DNA from: Oxyruncus cristatus
Taxonomy: Eukaryota; Chordata; Aves; Passeriformes; Cotingidae
Assembly (NCBI GenBank): GCA_013399855.1
Contig: VXAY01005017.1
Location: 96,184 to 160,183 of the forward strand
Length of the DNA: 64,000 nucleotides
Direction of reading: 5' to 3'
Shown: positions 48,226 through 59,429 of the stretch, one piece after another
Numbering within the stretch: the stretch's first letter is position 1
Layout of the letters: every line of letters begins with the position of its first letter
The notes under the pieces: generated by a model
What the model was told of the DNA's origin: nothing
The model's input: only the letters and a program-made list of their open reading frames with translations
Database searches by the model: none
Translations under genes and position numbers: made by a program

Positions 48226-49060
48226 TCATAGAATCATAGAATAATTTAGGTTATAAAAGACCATTAAGATCATTGAGTTCAACCATTACTCTAACACTGT
48301 CAAGTCCACCACTAAACCATACCCTTAAATGTCACGTCCACATGTATTTTAAATACCTCCAAGTAAGGTGACTTCACCACTTCCCTGGGCAGTGTCTTCC
48401 AGTGCTCGACAACATTTTGGTGAAGAATTCTTTTCTAACATCCAATTTAAACCTTCCCTAATGCAACTTTAGGCCATTTCTTCTTGTCCTGTCACTAATT
48501 GCCAAGCAGAGGAGACTGGCTTCACTCTGCTCCAACCTCCTTTCAGGCAGTTGTAGAGAGTGATAAGGTCTCCCCTGAGACTCCTTTTCTCCAGGCTAAA
48601 ACAAGCTCAGCTCCCTCAGCTGCTCCTCATCAGACTTGTACTCCAGACTCTTTACCATCTGGAGCTGGGCACACCTCGGCACCTCAATGTCTTTCTTATA
48701 GTGAGAGGCCCAGAACTGGAGCCAGGACTTGAGGTGAGGCTTCACCACTGCTGAGTATAAGGGGACAATCAGGCCCCTGACCCTGCTGGCCATTTCTGAT
48801 ATGGTGTGGATGCTAGGATGCTATGCTGATGGCCTTCCTGGACACCTGGGTAAACTGTTGGCTCATGTTCAGCTGGCTGTTCACAAAGAGTCCATCTCTG
48901 CTGAGCGGCTTTCACTTTCACCCAGCCTGTAGCATGGCACTGGGTTGTTGTGACCTAAGTGCAGGACATGGCACTTTGTTGAACCTCACACAGTTGGCCT
49001 CAGCCTGTGGATCCAGCCCCTTCCTGCATGCCCTTCCTGTGCGCCCTTTTGTGTGAACTA
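48226..49060 (-). mobile_element. CR1 LINE, 3' half with ORF2 C-terminus, minus strand
   Basis: The plus strand begins with the reversed CR1 terminus TCATAGAATCATAGAATAA and is followed by the full reversed order of the ORF2 C-terminal region: AACACTGTCAAGTCCACCACTAAACCAT, TTCTTGTCCTGTCACTAATTGCC, TGATAAGGTCTCCCCTGAGACTCC and CAGCTGAACATGAGCC read in reverse. The minus frame 48596-48793 keeps 65 codons, including RVRGLIVPLYSAVVKPHLKS and a following HYKKDIEV, which is the post-RT part of CR1 ORF2. Further upstream frames are broken. It is one of the longest single CR1 pieces in the window, about 830 bp; its 5' limit is uncertain. Confidence 0.85.
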
Positions 49061-51130
49061 CCTTCCCATGCTCTTGCTGATGCACCATGGCCTGGTTGCT
49101 AGCACTTCTCAGGGGCGTCTTTTGTATGCAGGTGTTGGCCATGTGTTGTTCACTGCTGCTCTTGGCCTCACTTGGGCCTCGTCAGTCACTGTGGAGTGAA
49201 CTGCAGGTTCTTGGTGTCTCATCTCCCCCTGATTTTTCCCTGGTTCAGAAAATACCCCTGAGCACTGCACTACAGTGCTCTGCTGCAGATTTTACAGCAC
49301 CAAATCTGTTTCTAGGGGGAGCTTTAATTGAAAGACTGGTGGTGCTGGTTTTTATTTAAGGTTGAATTAAGTTCAGACAACACAGAGCAGCTACATGAGG
49401 GTAACTTCTGCAGCCTTTTCTCCCTCTGCTTTCTATGATATGAGTGAGATCAATGGGTGTGTGGGGGACATGCAAAACTGCTTGAGGGGACATTTGCTCC
49501 AAAACTGATTACACTGTTATTTAACAATAATAAAGCTTGCTTAAGTTTACTGTCAGCCAGCTGTCTGGGGAGCTGCCAAGGAGCTTTTAGCAAAAAAAAA
49601 AAAAAAGAAAAAGAAAGAGACAGCTTGAGAAGCAGTATAAAAGAAGCAGGATAATCTTTAATCAGAGGGGAAAGAGAAGAGGTAAGCAGAGCAGCATTGA
49701 GCCTCTGATTTGACACTGCTGGCAGCCAACCCACAGACATCACAACCTATGCTTGGGGCTGAGAGTGTAGCCTCTCTGTGGGGTGCCGGTAGCAGCCTCC
49801 ATCCGGGTATGTTGTGGGGTGCAGCCCCAACTCAGGGTGTGTGTGTGAACACTCATGAAATGCTCCCTCGACAGCATGTGCATTAGCAGGTGGTAGGAAG
49901 CAGCAAAAGTAGGCACAGAACTGGAGCACTCGTGTCTCCCACAGGAGGGGTATGGAGTCAGGGAATCCACACTGTTCCTCGGTGTGTGCTGGTAGACCAC
50001 ACCACCAGGTGAAGGCTGAATGTGTCTAACTGTGGGACTAGAACTGTTTGTGGTTAGGAGGGTACTGACACAGTTTCTTTCTAAAGCAATGACACAAAGA
50101 TCAAACCAGATAAGAATTTTCGGCTGTGCAGATGTTTTTAGATGTAACTCATCAGGCATGCAAGAGCAGGATAGAGTTGAGACCTATATAATCTCAAGAT
50201 GTTTGTTACGAGATTTTTAACCCTGTTGAATATGTAGCCTCCTGGACTATAAATCTACTACACAGATGTCTGTGAGAATCTGGACTTGACAAACTAGGTG
50301 CTTACTGAGTAAGGAAGGTCAATTATCTCAGCTGCTACCTCTTCTAAATGTGCAGTTGTTTGCTACTTAGCAGGAGGTATTAATCACTTTCCAAAAAGGT
50401 GGGTAAATTTTAGTCAGCAATCATGAACTACAGGCTCCAGTTTAGAGCCTTAAAAGTACTGTGGTTCCAGGAAGGGTGTTTCAGCGCCTCTTGTTGTCCT
50501 GGCCAGCTTCTGGTAAAAAAACACAGACAAAACAATTAGAACATATAAAAATCATGGTTTCAATTGCATATTTAATGTAGTACATTATTTTTACAATCTA
50601 CTTGACACAATGTATGAAAGAACAATCAGTGGCAGGAAAAAAATAAACAGAGACAATGAAAATTATTAGGAAGGATTTGCATGGGCAAATCATGACAGTA
50701 TGTAATATGAGTTTTAAATGAGCAGTAGCAGTAAACTAAGGAATGTTAGAAAGATGAGAATTAATTTTATTGTACATATGCTGAAAAATATTACTTAATA
50801 TATATGTTTATGCATATTTTTATACATATAGACATTACATATTTATAATGTGAAATATTACTAAAAATACCTTTAAAGTTAACCTTAATTGAAGTAAAGG
50901 ACTAAGCTCACTAAATTTTCAATGAGCTCATGCATATTGACAATGTACTTATGCAAGATAAACTAAAGATCAGAACTTCCACAGGTGTTTTTAACTAACA
51001 ATTGTCTAACTGCTTTGTTAAATGCTTTCCACGTTAATATATATATGTGGTTCTTTTTGCTTTTTTTCTACCCATCTCTGTATTTTTTATGTGTCTGTGT
51101 TCAAATGTATGCTCTGTGTCTTCTTTCAAG

Positions 51131-51237
51131 TATGTAACTCTTTTTCTGTTCAACTTCAAAGGAGACAATCTTTAAATGACCACCACCCAGCACAGACTAA
51201 GGTCATAGATGCTATTGTGGGTCTTGCAACACAATGA
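51131..51237 (+). other. Candidate internal exon (possibly noncoding)
   Basis: A long pyrimidine-rich stretch ends in CTGTGTCTTCTTTCAAG (acceptor at 51129-51130), and GTGAGT (51238-51243) gives a good donor 107 nt later. One frame is open across it (it contains FSVQLQRRQSLNDHHPAQTK), but a TGA closes it at 51235-51237, exactly before the donor; the other frames have early stops. If real it would be a noncoding exon or an exon ending a reading frame. Confidence 0.2.
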
Positions 51238-52700
51238 GTGAGTCTCAAAATTTAAAGTTCTGATTTTGTTGTTGGCTTTGGGGACTGTACTCCTTCCATC
51301 ATATCTTTATGATGACGTTTTTGTGCACATGCACATGTCTCCAGCCTTTTAATACTGAACAATACTTGTTTGCTACTAGTTTTATTATTCTTCTCTGTTG
51401 TCACCTACATCTAAGAGAACAAGTTCTGAGTGGTCCTGCTTCCACTGAGAAACAAACATTCGAAAAAGTCAGAATTTGTTGAGTTTTAGAAGAATTATGC
51501 TTGAATTGTTTTATTGGTAACTCGTTTTTCTGTTAATATGATGATAGTCTAGGTCAGACTAGGAATGATATCACCCAAACATGCATGGCTGCAGCTCAAG
51601 GAAAGTTTTAATTTCTGTTCTTTTTAACATTCCATAGAAACAAGTTAACACTTTTCAAATACTCATGAGGGAAGATTAGGCAAGTATTTGAAGGTGTTAT
51701 GTCTCTAAAAGAACATTAAATGAATTATTGATGGAATCTTGCTTTTGGAAACATAGAAAGTCAGAAAGAAGGTGAATGTAGAGGTTCCATCCTTTGATCA
51801 GTTCTGGTAAGTGAGCAGTTTGTAAATCATGGCAATACCATAATTAATATCAGACAGTGTAGGCTTTGGTGTCTTTCATTTTAATTGGTAAGTGCTTTAG
51901 AAAAGGTGAGGAAAATGAAATTTTATCATTTCTATAGTAGTCTGTGTCTTAGAACAAGCTCGAGTCTTGCAGAAATACAGTTTGCAGCAAAACTAATGAT
52001 AAGGGCCAACTAACTAAAGCACAGTCAGCATCACAGACTGAGGTAAACAGTGAAAGAAAAATAGTTTATCAACAGGTCCTCTCTTCCTTCTTTTCCATAA
52101 AAGTAAAACAACAGAAAGTCTTATGATCCTAGGAGAAAAGGTAAAATAATTGGCAAAACATTTTTTAAAGGATTAAAAAAATTAACTTAATTTTTTAAAA
52201 AATAATTTACATATTTCTGTATATCACACTATGTAAGAAATACCCAGACCTTTTCTCTTTACAAAACCCAAACTGTGAAAAATATTCATTCTAAGAGTTA
52301 TTTTGATAAATTTCAGGCGGGGGAAAAAACCCACAAACATATGTAAAAAAGTTATATGGTGTGCTATGTGATGCTGTTTCAAGAGGTTTCAAGCTTCATG
52401 AAGTGAATGAAGAATTTTGAATAAGTAAGAATAGCTTAAAAATAATTAAATTTTAATCTTTATACTCATTTACAATTTTTATTGACCTAAGAAAGCAAAC
52501 AAAAAACCTGAAAAGTGGGAATTTTGTTTTCCATCCTTGTGTAAGTATAACATTTCATATATTGCTGACAAAACAGATTGGATCACTGATAAAATATTGT
52601 CAATATTTCACCCCAGGACACAATTTAGAAAATTTTTGACAAATGCAACAAAATGTAAGAAAATATGGTGGCTACATTGTTTGTTCATTTATGTGTTTCA

Positions 52701-52736
52701 CCAAAAAAAAAAAAAAACAAACAAAAAAACAAACCA
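52701..52736. repeat. A-rich low complexity
   Basis: A 14-16-nt A run followed by CAAAC and AAAC units. Confidence 0.85.
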
Positions 52737-55067
52737 AGACCGAAAAGAAGTAACTAATTGTAATATATCTGTTTAGAGTAAATAAGTATTAACCTTTCAT
52801 AAGACAGCTGTATTTGAAGTACTAGAATTCCACAAAATCAAAGGAATCAAAATGTGTCTTTGCTTTATCATGTTATGGTACATTAACTGGTAAAACTGTC
52901 ACTGTTCATGTTCAATATTTCTATGTTCAAAATAAACCAATAATAATTAGGCTTACACTTCTTGGTTCCTATACCTGATATGCAAAAACTGTTTATCACT
53001 GGTATATTTCTAGTATTATTTCCACTTGCTTCAGAGAGAAGTGGGTGCTCAGTGAATTGCCAGAATCCATATATAAACATCATGGCAGCACCAGGAATAG
53101 AATGCATTTCTAAGCTCACAATATAGTTCAAGCTGCATCCTATTGAATTGAGTGACCTGAAACTGTGTCAGACAAGAGGTAAAACACAAACCTAAACCAC
53201 ATTCCAGCTAAAAGCCAAGGAGTGTTTAAAATAAATCTGGCTGCAATTTTAAATTTCAAGTCTATTTCAATAATAATTATTAATTAAAAGATTAACTATG
53301 ACTTAATTCCAAATGGAACATGCTAAGCCTATGTTAATTTTACTGTTGTTACCTAATTGAATCACTATAGCAGTGCTGGCACAGATCAAGTGTCCAAGTG
53401 TAAGGAATTCAGAGAAGGAGAACTGAGCAGTAGTGCTTTATGTATCCAGACAAAACCTAACAGCAAGATTTAAGGATTTGTTCAAAGCTCAAGGTGCTTT
53501 CATGCTCAACATCTATAACTTAGAGCTGTCAGATCCTGGTTCCATTCTTCCAGAGGTATCTGAACAACTGCATCATATGTTTCTATTGAGCCACATGATT
53601 GACATTTGAAGTGTCATTGAGTCCTTCTAAACTTTCCCTGAGGGGCAGGAAATATTTTTGCACATAACATTTAAAGACTCTCCAGGATGATGGCTACAGC
53701 ATTCACATAAACTTAGCATGCCTGGAATTAGAGGACGATTAGGAAAAACAAAGCAAAACCAAAGGATGTCTGCCTCATCTTCACAAGCACATATATTAGA
53801 GTACAACATGGTCTGGTGATTGAGAAGATGTCCTACAGGGGATATGTGTGTGTTCAAGCCTTCTCGGATGGAAACCAGACTCCCACATGCTTGGCAAAAC
53901 AATAAATAGCAGTCATAAAAATTAAAAAAGCCATCCTAGAATACTTGGGAGGAATTTTGATAATAAAATAAAGTATTTTATTTGTAGTTCATAAACCTGC
54001 ATAATTTCAGTTCAGTTTTGCAAACTTAACTTGATTGTTTCATGTAGGGAATGTAAAATAAATTACTTACATGCAGTCTGTTTTTCAAGTGAATGGCAAT
54101 ACAATTCAGGTTGATAGAGGAATCTCAAAGTTATTGAACTGTCATTTCTTCCCCAGCTAAAAATTTTCAACTGACATATTATTTTTTTTCCTGTGCTTAC
54201 ACTGAAATAAAACTTGGATTTGATTTCAGACAATGCACTCACTATGAGGGGTTGGTTTCTTTGTTGGTTTTCAGCTGGACTTGTTTTAAAAGTCTCTTGC
54301 TCTTTACTACCTGACTTAGTGTAAGGTCATTAAATGGAATGAGATCATAACCATAACCATGAGATTTCAGAGGAGTGGAGTCAGGTGTTTTGTTTATGTT
54401 TAGAAATCCTACTATGGAAAGCACCACTGACAACATGGAGAGACATGTTTAGATACCAATGACATAGAATGTTATCCCAGGGGTGTTCATGTAGTCAGTT
54501 GATGAGTTTTACAATTTGATTTGGATGGTATGCTTATGACTAAATTATATCAGGAGATTCCCATAATATTAAAGGCTTAAGATTTAAATCAGCTGTTCTT
54601 CAAAATATGCAGTGATTTACACTAAAGCAGCATGTTAATAAAATGTTACTATTCTGATCTGAGACATTATGTGCTTGTTTTACATGTGTTACTGATGCTC
54701 ACGCAATGTTTGTAACAATCATGATGAAAAAAGGCTATGCTTTAGGCCTTGGGCTTACATAGTATTTGCAAAAAGTTTCTTGCAGACCACTCACGGACTA
54801 AGAAGTGGTTGTTATTTTCTCAACAATTCTGAATGACATGTAGGGCTTAGAAATTTCATATTCAATTGCCATGGTTAATTTAAAATCAGAAAAAACATGT
54901 CACACTTATAAAAAAAAAACCGAAGAAGGAATTCTTTTCCAAGCTGTAGCTTTTTAAATTGCTGATAAGAAAATATGCAGTAACCTCAGAGATTACTGTG
55001 CTTTGCCTGTAATCTTCTAACAAAACTTGTGTTTGTGTCTGAATAACCATTTTGTTCAACCATTAGT

Positions 55068-55106
55068 TTTTTTTGGTTTTTTGTGGTTTTTTTTTTTTTT
55101 TTTTTA
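55068..55106. repeat. T-rich run
   Basis: TTTTTTTGG units followed by about 21 T residues, directly left of an old CR1. Confidence 0.85.
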
Positions 55107-55129
55107 CACAGCAGAAGGAAAGGTGAAGT

Positions 55130-55886
55130 TCTTTCAGATTTGATGGTAACTAGTAAAAAGGAAGTGATAGAGTTCACAGTCCTTAGGAAGAAAAAAAAAG
55201 CAGAGTAAAATTAATAGATTTCAAGAAGACAGACTTTAAGAAATGCAAGACACTTAGAAAAAAGCTTAGTGAAAAGTTAGTTAAGGAGAGTCAGCTGATT
55301 CATAAAGAGAAAATATTAAGGGCAGATGTACAGACTATCCAATTACAGAGGAAGAACAGGAAGTATATCAAGAGATCAAATGACCTAAACCATGAAAGAG
55401 ATCATGCAGACTATGGAAACTAGGTCAGACAGAAACTTGGAATGATAAGACAAGTAGCTCACACAGATAGGAACAACACCAGAACAGATATAGCTTAAAA
55501 TACAGTTAGGAAGTGACATGCAATAGTGTTGATAAATCTTTCTCCAAGTATATTTAAGGAAAAAGAAAGCCAGGGGTGGCAATGGTCTATCAGTAGAGGA
55601 AAACTACCTTGTCTTTCTATCAGAATTCCCTGAAATACTCAACTACAGGCATAGCTGATGTCATTGATAAGTTCTTACTGCCAAACAGAGAAATAATAAG
55701 CTGGAACATACTTGAAAAAGATGAATATGGTCAAATCTTTTGGCCATAATGATACGTACTTTAAATTGCACTAAGAACCAATTAAAGTAATGTCAGAATT
55801 TTTTGCCATTATTTCTGAGGGTGCATGAAAAATAAATGAGGTTTCAGAAGACTGGAAAATGAAAAATATAACAATGTTTTTAAGAG
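55130..55886 (+). mobile_element. Old CR1, left part (host of the nested ERV)
   Basis: A strongly decayed CR1 reads in plus sense: GAAGTGATAGAGTTCACAGTCCTTAGG, TTTCAAGAAGACAGACTTTAAG, ACTATCCAATTACAGAGGAAGAACAGGAAG, AGGAACAACACCAGAACAGA and, last, TTTCAGAAGACTGGAAAATGAAAAATATAACAATGTTTTTAAGAG. The order is that of CR1 ORF2 between the endonuclease and RT domains. It breaks off at 55886, where a retroviral LTR begins, and resumes at 58183 with AAGAAGGAATGGGAGAAAGACTTGGAAAATC, so one element was split by the ERV. Confidence 0.7.
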
Positions 55887-56371
55887 TGCTGTGATTTAAC
55901 CCCAGATGGCAAATAAGCACCACACAGTCGCTCACATACTCCCCGCTCCCTCACTATAGCGGGGTGAGGACAGAATCAGAAGAGCAAAAGTGAGAAAACA
56001 ATTAAAGACAGCTTAATAGGACAGAAATGAAAGAATATAATGATGATGATAAAACAATCAGAGTATACAAAACAAGCGATGCAACCACTCACCACCTGAT
56101 GCCAGCCAGTTTCTAAGTGGTGGCCTTCAGCCAGGTTTGTCCCTAGTCTGTATATTTATCATGACACCATATGGTATGGAATATCCCTTTGGCCAATTTG
56201 GGTCAGCTGTCCCAGCTGTTTCCCCTCCCAGCTTCTTGTGGCCCTCCCACCTTCTAGCTGGCAGAACATGAGAAGCAGAAAAGTCCTTGACATAGTACAA
56301 ACACTATTTAGCAACAACAAAAACACCACTGTATTATCAACATTATTGTTATATTAAATCCAAAATAGAAC
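55887..56371 (-). mobile_element. 3' LTR of deleted ERV, family 1
   Basis: This minus-strand LTR starts on the plus strand with TGCTGTGATTTAACCCCAG and runs through ACAGCTTAATAGGACAG, ACCATATGGTATGGAATATCCCTTTGGCC and ATTATCAACATTATTG. It matches the 57638 LTR throughout but stops near 56371, losing about 58 bp of the U3 start. In its own sense the TATA region is near 56150 (ATGATAAATATAC). Together with the LTR at 57638 and the internal remnant between them it forms one deleted provirus. Confidence 0.85.
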
Positions 56372-57637
56372 AAATTCATTATAAGTGTTCTTTGTATTAG
56401 TTTGATAGTTGCTCTCTCTATGGTGGTCCTCTTGCCTGACTGACTTATAATATCTTCCTTAATGCAGCTCAGTCAGGAATAAGGATCAGGTGGTTATTGC
56501 CTCATTTATGGATTCTGCCTCTTTCTCCCTTTCTTCTTGTGATGGCCCTCCTTCTTCATCCCTTACTAAATGAGGTGACCTTAGTATATATACAACTTAT
56601 TGCATATAGGGGTGACTGACATCATCATGGGTTGGCTCTCTGGTTCAGCTGCAGTGCCTCTCACAGGGGTTGGAATAACTGCAGTACCTGTGTCACAGTT
56701 GAAGTATCTGCAGTGCCTGTTCTTTTGCCGTCACATCCACAGACCTTTTCTTCCTCCTAAGGGTGCTGAGAAGTGTTAAACATCACTCAGTAGGTCTGGA
56801 CCAAGCCTCAGAATGTTGCAATTATTTGTGTCTCCCTAGAACTGCCAGCGTGACAGCATACTTTTCCAAAATATTTTACTATTTTTTTTCAGATTCTGCA
56901 CTTGTTCAGGGATGAAGTTCCAAAACGTTAGAAGTGCCCGCTCTCCTAGGTACTTGCCCACAGTATCTCACACACCCTGCCACTCATAATAATCCAGCCT
57001 CAGGGCAGGTCTCTGGGTGGTATTCTTAAACAGTTGTTTACCCTTAAACAAGACCTGGAATGCATCCAGAAGATGTAGCAAAAGGAACGTGCTGCTTTGA
57101 ACATCACAAGGATACTCAAAATTCTCAAAATGTCATAATTATCCTGGATATCTATTGTGATATCTAATATCATAATTAGCCTGTAGGAGGAGAGGAAGGT
57201 GGAAGTGTCTCCTGCATGGATTGGGTCTCCAAGGAGAAAAGGAAAAGGCAAAAGATACAATTATTTATAGTTTCCAATAGATGGCTCCAAAGTATGGAGA
57301 TGATGGCTATGCTGACTACAACTACCAGAGTAGTTTCTCAACCAGCAATACTATCATATCATAAGCCATTGCTACAAAGTAGAACCACATGATAACCTTA
57401 GCCTAGTTCCCACAGGTGATAAACAGCACAACAGGAAACATGTACTGCAAGTAAGGTATTACCTAAAGCAACTTTAAATACAAGCACACCAACTTTGAGA
57501 GCAAATAAATCAACATTGTGACCAGCAACTATTAAACTAATACAATGAATACTTAGAAAAAAATTATTCTAATATGTTCTAGTCAGATTTGTCATTATCT
57601 CAACCCATCATATCTCACATTGGGCAACAAAAAGGAC
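56372..57637 (-). mobile_element. Internal remnant of the deleted ERV (leader and gag-like)
   Basis: This lies between two same-orientation LTRs. In the minus sense, right after the 5' LTR, there is a candidate primer-binding site at 57614-57629 (plus-strand CTCACATTGGGCAACA) and then a leader. Around 56930-57010 a minus frame gives a 25-residue run with one stop that includes DTVGKYLGERALLTFW, a gag-like stretch by my reading of avian ERVL-type elements (inference). Everything else of gag, pol and env is absent, and the frames are broken. The end next to the 3' LTR carries an inverted copy of part of the leader (see findings). Confidence 0.65.
57614..57629 (-). promoter_or_regulatory. Candidate primer-binding site of the deleted ERV
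   Basis: In the sense of the provirus TGTTGCCCAATGTGAG follows the 5' LTR end by about eight bases. The TGGNGCCCAANGTG pattern is common to many retroviral primer-binding sites. The tRNA cannot be assigned from a decayed copy. Confidence 0.5.
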
Positions 57638-58182
57638 TGCTGTGGTTTTAACCCCAGCTGGCAACTAAACACCACACAGCTACTGCTTGCGCACTTCATA
57701 GCGGGATTGAGAAGAGAATCAGAAGAGTAAAAGTGAGAAAATTTATGCGTTGAGATAAAGACAGTTTAATGGGACAGAAAATGAAGATGATAACAATAAC
57801 AATTAAAATAGACAAAATAAGCGATGCGCAGTGCAATTGCTCACCACTTGCTGACTGATGCCCAGGCAGGTCCTGGGCAACAGCCCCTTACCAGCTTTTC
57901 CCTTAGTTTACATACTGAACATGATGCCATATGGTATGGAATAACCCTTTCCCCAGCTGGGGTCAGCTGTTCCAGCTGTGTCCCCTCCAAACTTTTTGTG
58001 TCCCTCCCACCTTTTTGCTGGCAGAACATAAGATAAAAAGTCTTTGATTTAGTATAAACGCTACTTGGCAACAACTAAAAGCATCAGTGCATTATCAACA
58101 CTATTCTCATATTAAATCCAAAATAGAGCACCATACAACCTACTAAGGAGAAAGTTAATTCCATCCTAGACCAAATCAGGTC
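57638..58182 (-). mobile_element. 5' LTR of deleted ERV, family 1
   Basis: This minus-strand LTR of about 545 bp starts on the plus strand with TGCTGTGGTTTTAACCCCAG and ends near CAAATCAGGTC. It keeps GAGATAAAGACAGTTTAATGGG (a poly(A) signal ATTAAA in sense), ATGCCATATGGTATGGAATAACCC and GGGGTCAGCTGTTCCAGC. It aligns with the 55887 LTR over nearly its whole length with many differences, so the integration is old. The outer flanks, AAGAG (55882-55886) and AAGAA (58183-58187), are a plausible 5-bp target duplication with one change. Confidence 0.85.
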
Positions 58183-59429
58183 AAGAAGGAATGGGAGAAA
58201 GACTTGGAAAATCTTCAGTAAATTGCTTTAGTAAGTTTTCTGCTCTGTTTCACCCTTTCTTCTCCCCTCACATGTCACAAAAATCAAATTATTTTTAAGA
58301 CTTTAAAAGATAATTAAGTAACAGCTAATTTTGTAAAGTAGAGAATCAAAAGATACTATATTGTGGCTTTAGTAAGACTACTGACACAGTTTTACACCTT
58401 TTTGAAATTAAGCTTCACAGCTGTGGTATATATGAGACCACCACAGTGTTCTAGTAAAACTGGTCACAATATGGCATTGAGGGAGAGACTGTCAATGGAA
58501 GGAGATTTACTTTTGCTTGAAGCTTTTCAGTGGATCCTACTTGAGTTCTAGTTTGTATTTCATCCGTATCCTGGGTGATGGAGTTGAAAGTATGCTTATT
58601 GTGTTGTCCTGGTATAAACCACAAGAATACTGAGAGTCAAACTAATTCTAACAACAGAGGGAAAAAACTCTTTTTAAATGTATGATTCAATTCAATAAAG
58701 ACAATTTCAGTCTTCTAGTTTTGCATTGTAATATCAGGTGCATGAATACAGAGATAGCAGTTCTACATGAGTTCATTAGATAGTAATTCTGTATCAAAGG
58801 ATCTGAGGATAATCCTCAGCAGATCATAAGCCACACATCAATCAGTGGTGTCATGCTGCTGTAAAGGAGACCATTGTACATCATGCTGGGATATGTAAAT
58901 GAAGTACAGCTTACAGGTAATGCTAAGTAATTCTTCTGCTTTGTTCATCATACATGAAGCCTTAGCTGGAGTAGAGTAACTCGTTCTGAGGAGCCTTTGG
59001 ACCCATCAAGAGAGCTATACACTAATAATGAAAATAGTTCAGAGGAAAAAGATGAGTATAATTAGAGATCTGGATCATTTTTATAGGGGCGAAATACTGC
59101 AATTTGGGATTAGTTCTCTGAAAGAAGTCTGAAGATTTAAATACAAAAAATTCTGCTTGGAAGAGTAGTTGCCAGTTCTCTGTGTTAGTAAAGTTAGGGT
59201 AATAGGTAATTAATATGTTTAAATAGCAGTATAATTTACATGTTGAAATGATAAACATAATGGTATATTAGAATAGGCCAGTTTCAGAGTCTTTGAAGTC
59301 TCCTCAGTAGAAAATCTTTCAGAAATTGAAAAAAACATCTTGCACATAAGTATAATTCTTTATATATTGAAGAAAAGAGATGGACCAATGAATTCCTGAG
59401 ATCCTTTCCAGCTCAGTTCTGTAATTCTG
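58183..59429 (+). mobile_element. Old CR1, right part to 3' end
   Basis: This continues the CR1 that starts at 55130. Successive RT and post-RT marks, in decayed form, are GGCTTTAGTAAGACTACTGACACAGT (58364 on), CCTGGGTGATGGAGTTGAAAGTATGC (58570 on), AAAGGATCTGAGGATAATCCTCAGC (58797 on), GTTCAGAGGAAAAAGATGAGTATAATTAGAG (59037 on) and the terminus TCCTGAGATCCTTTCCAGCTCAGTTCTGTAATTCTGTA (59393-59429). It is highly diverged, with no open frame. Parts between the marks are unrecognisable, so deletions are likely. Confidence 0.65.

Larger units (their letters stand above)
49065..55125. other. Mostly AT-rich sequence, no gene proven
   Basis: From 49.2 to 50.2 kb the sequence is GC-richer with an A-run at 49591-49605, but no feature was recognised. 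From 50.2 to 55.1 kb it is AT-rich. A candidate exon at 51131-51237 and an A-rich tract at 52701-52736 are listed separately. Confidence 0.45.
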
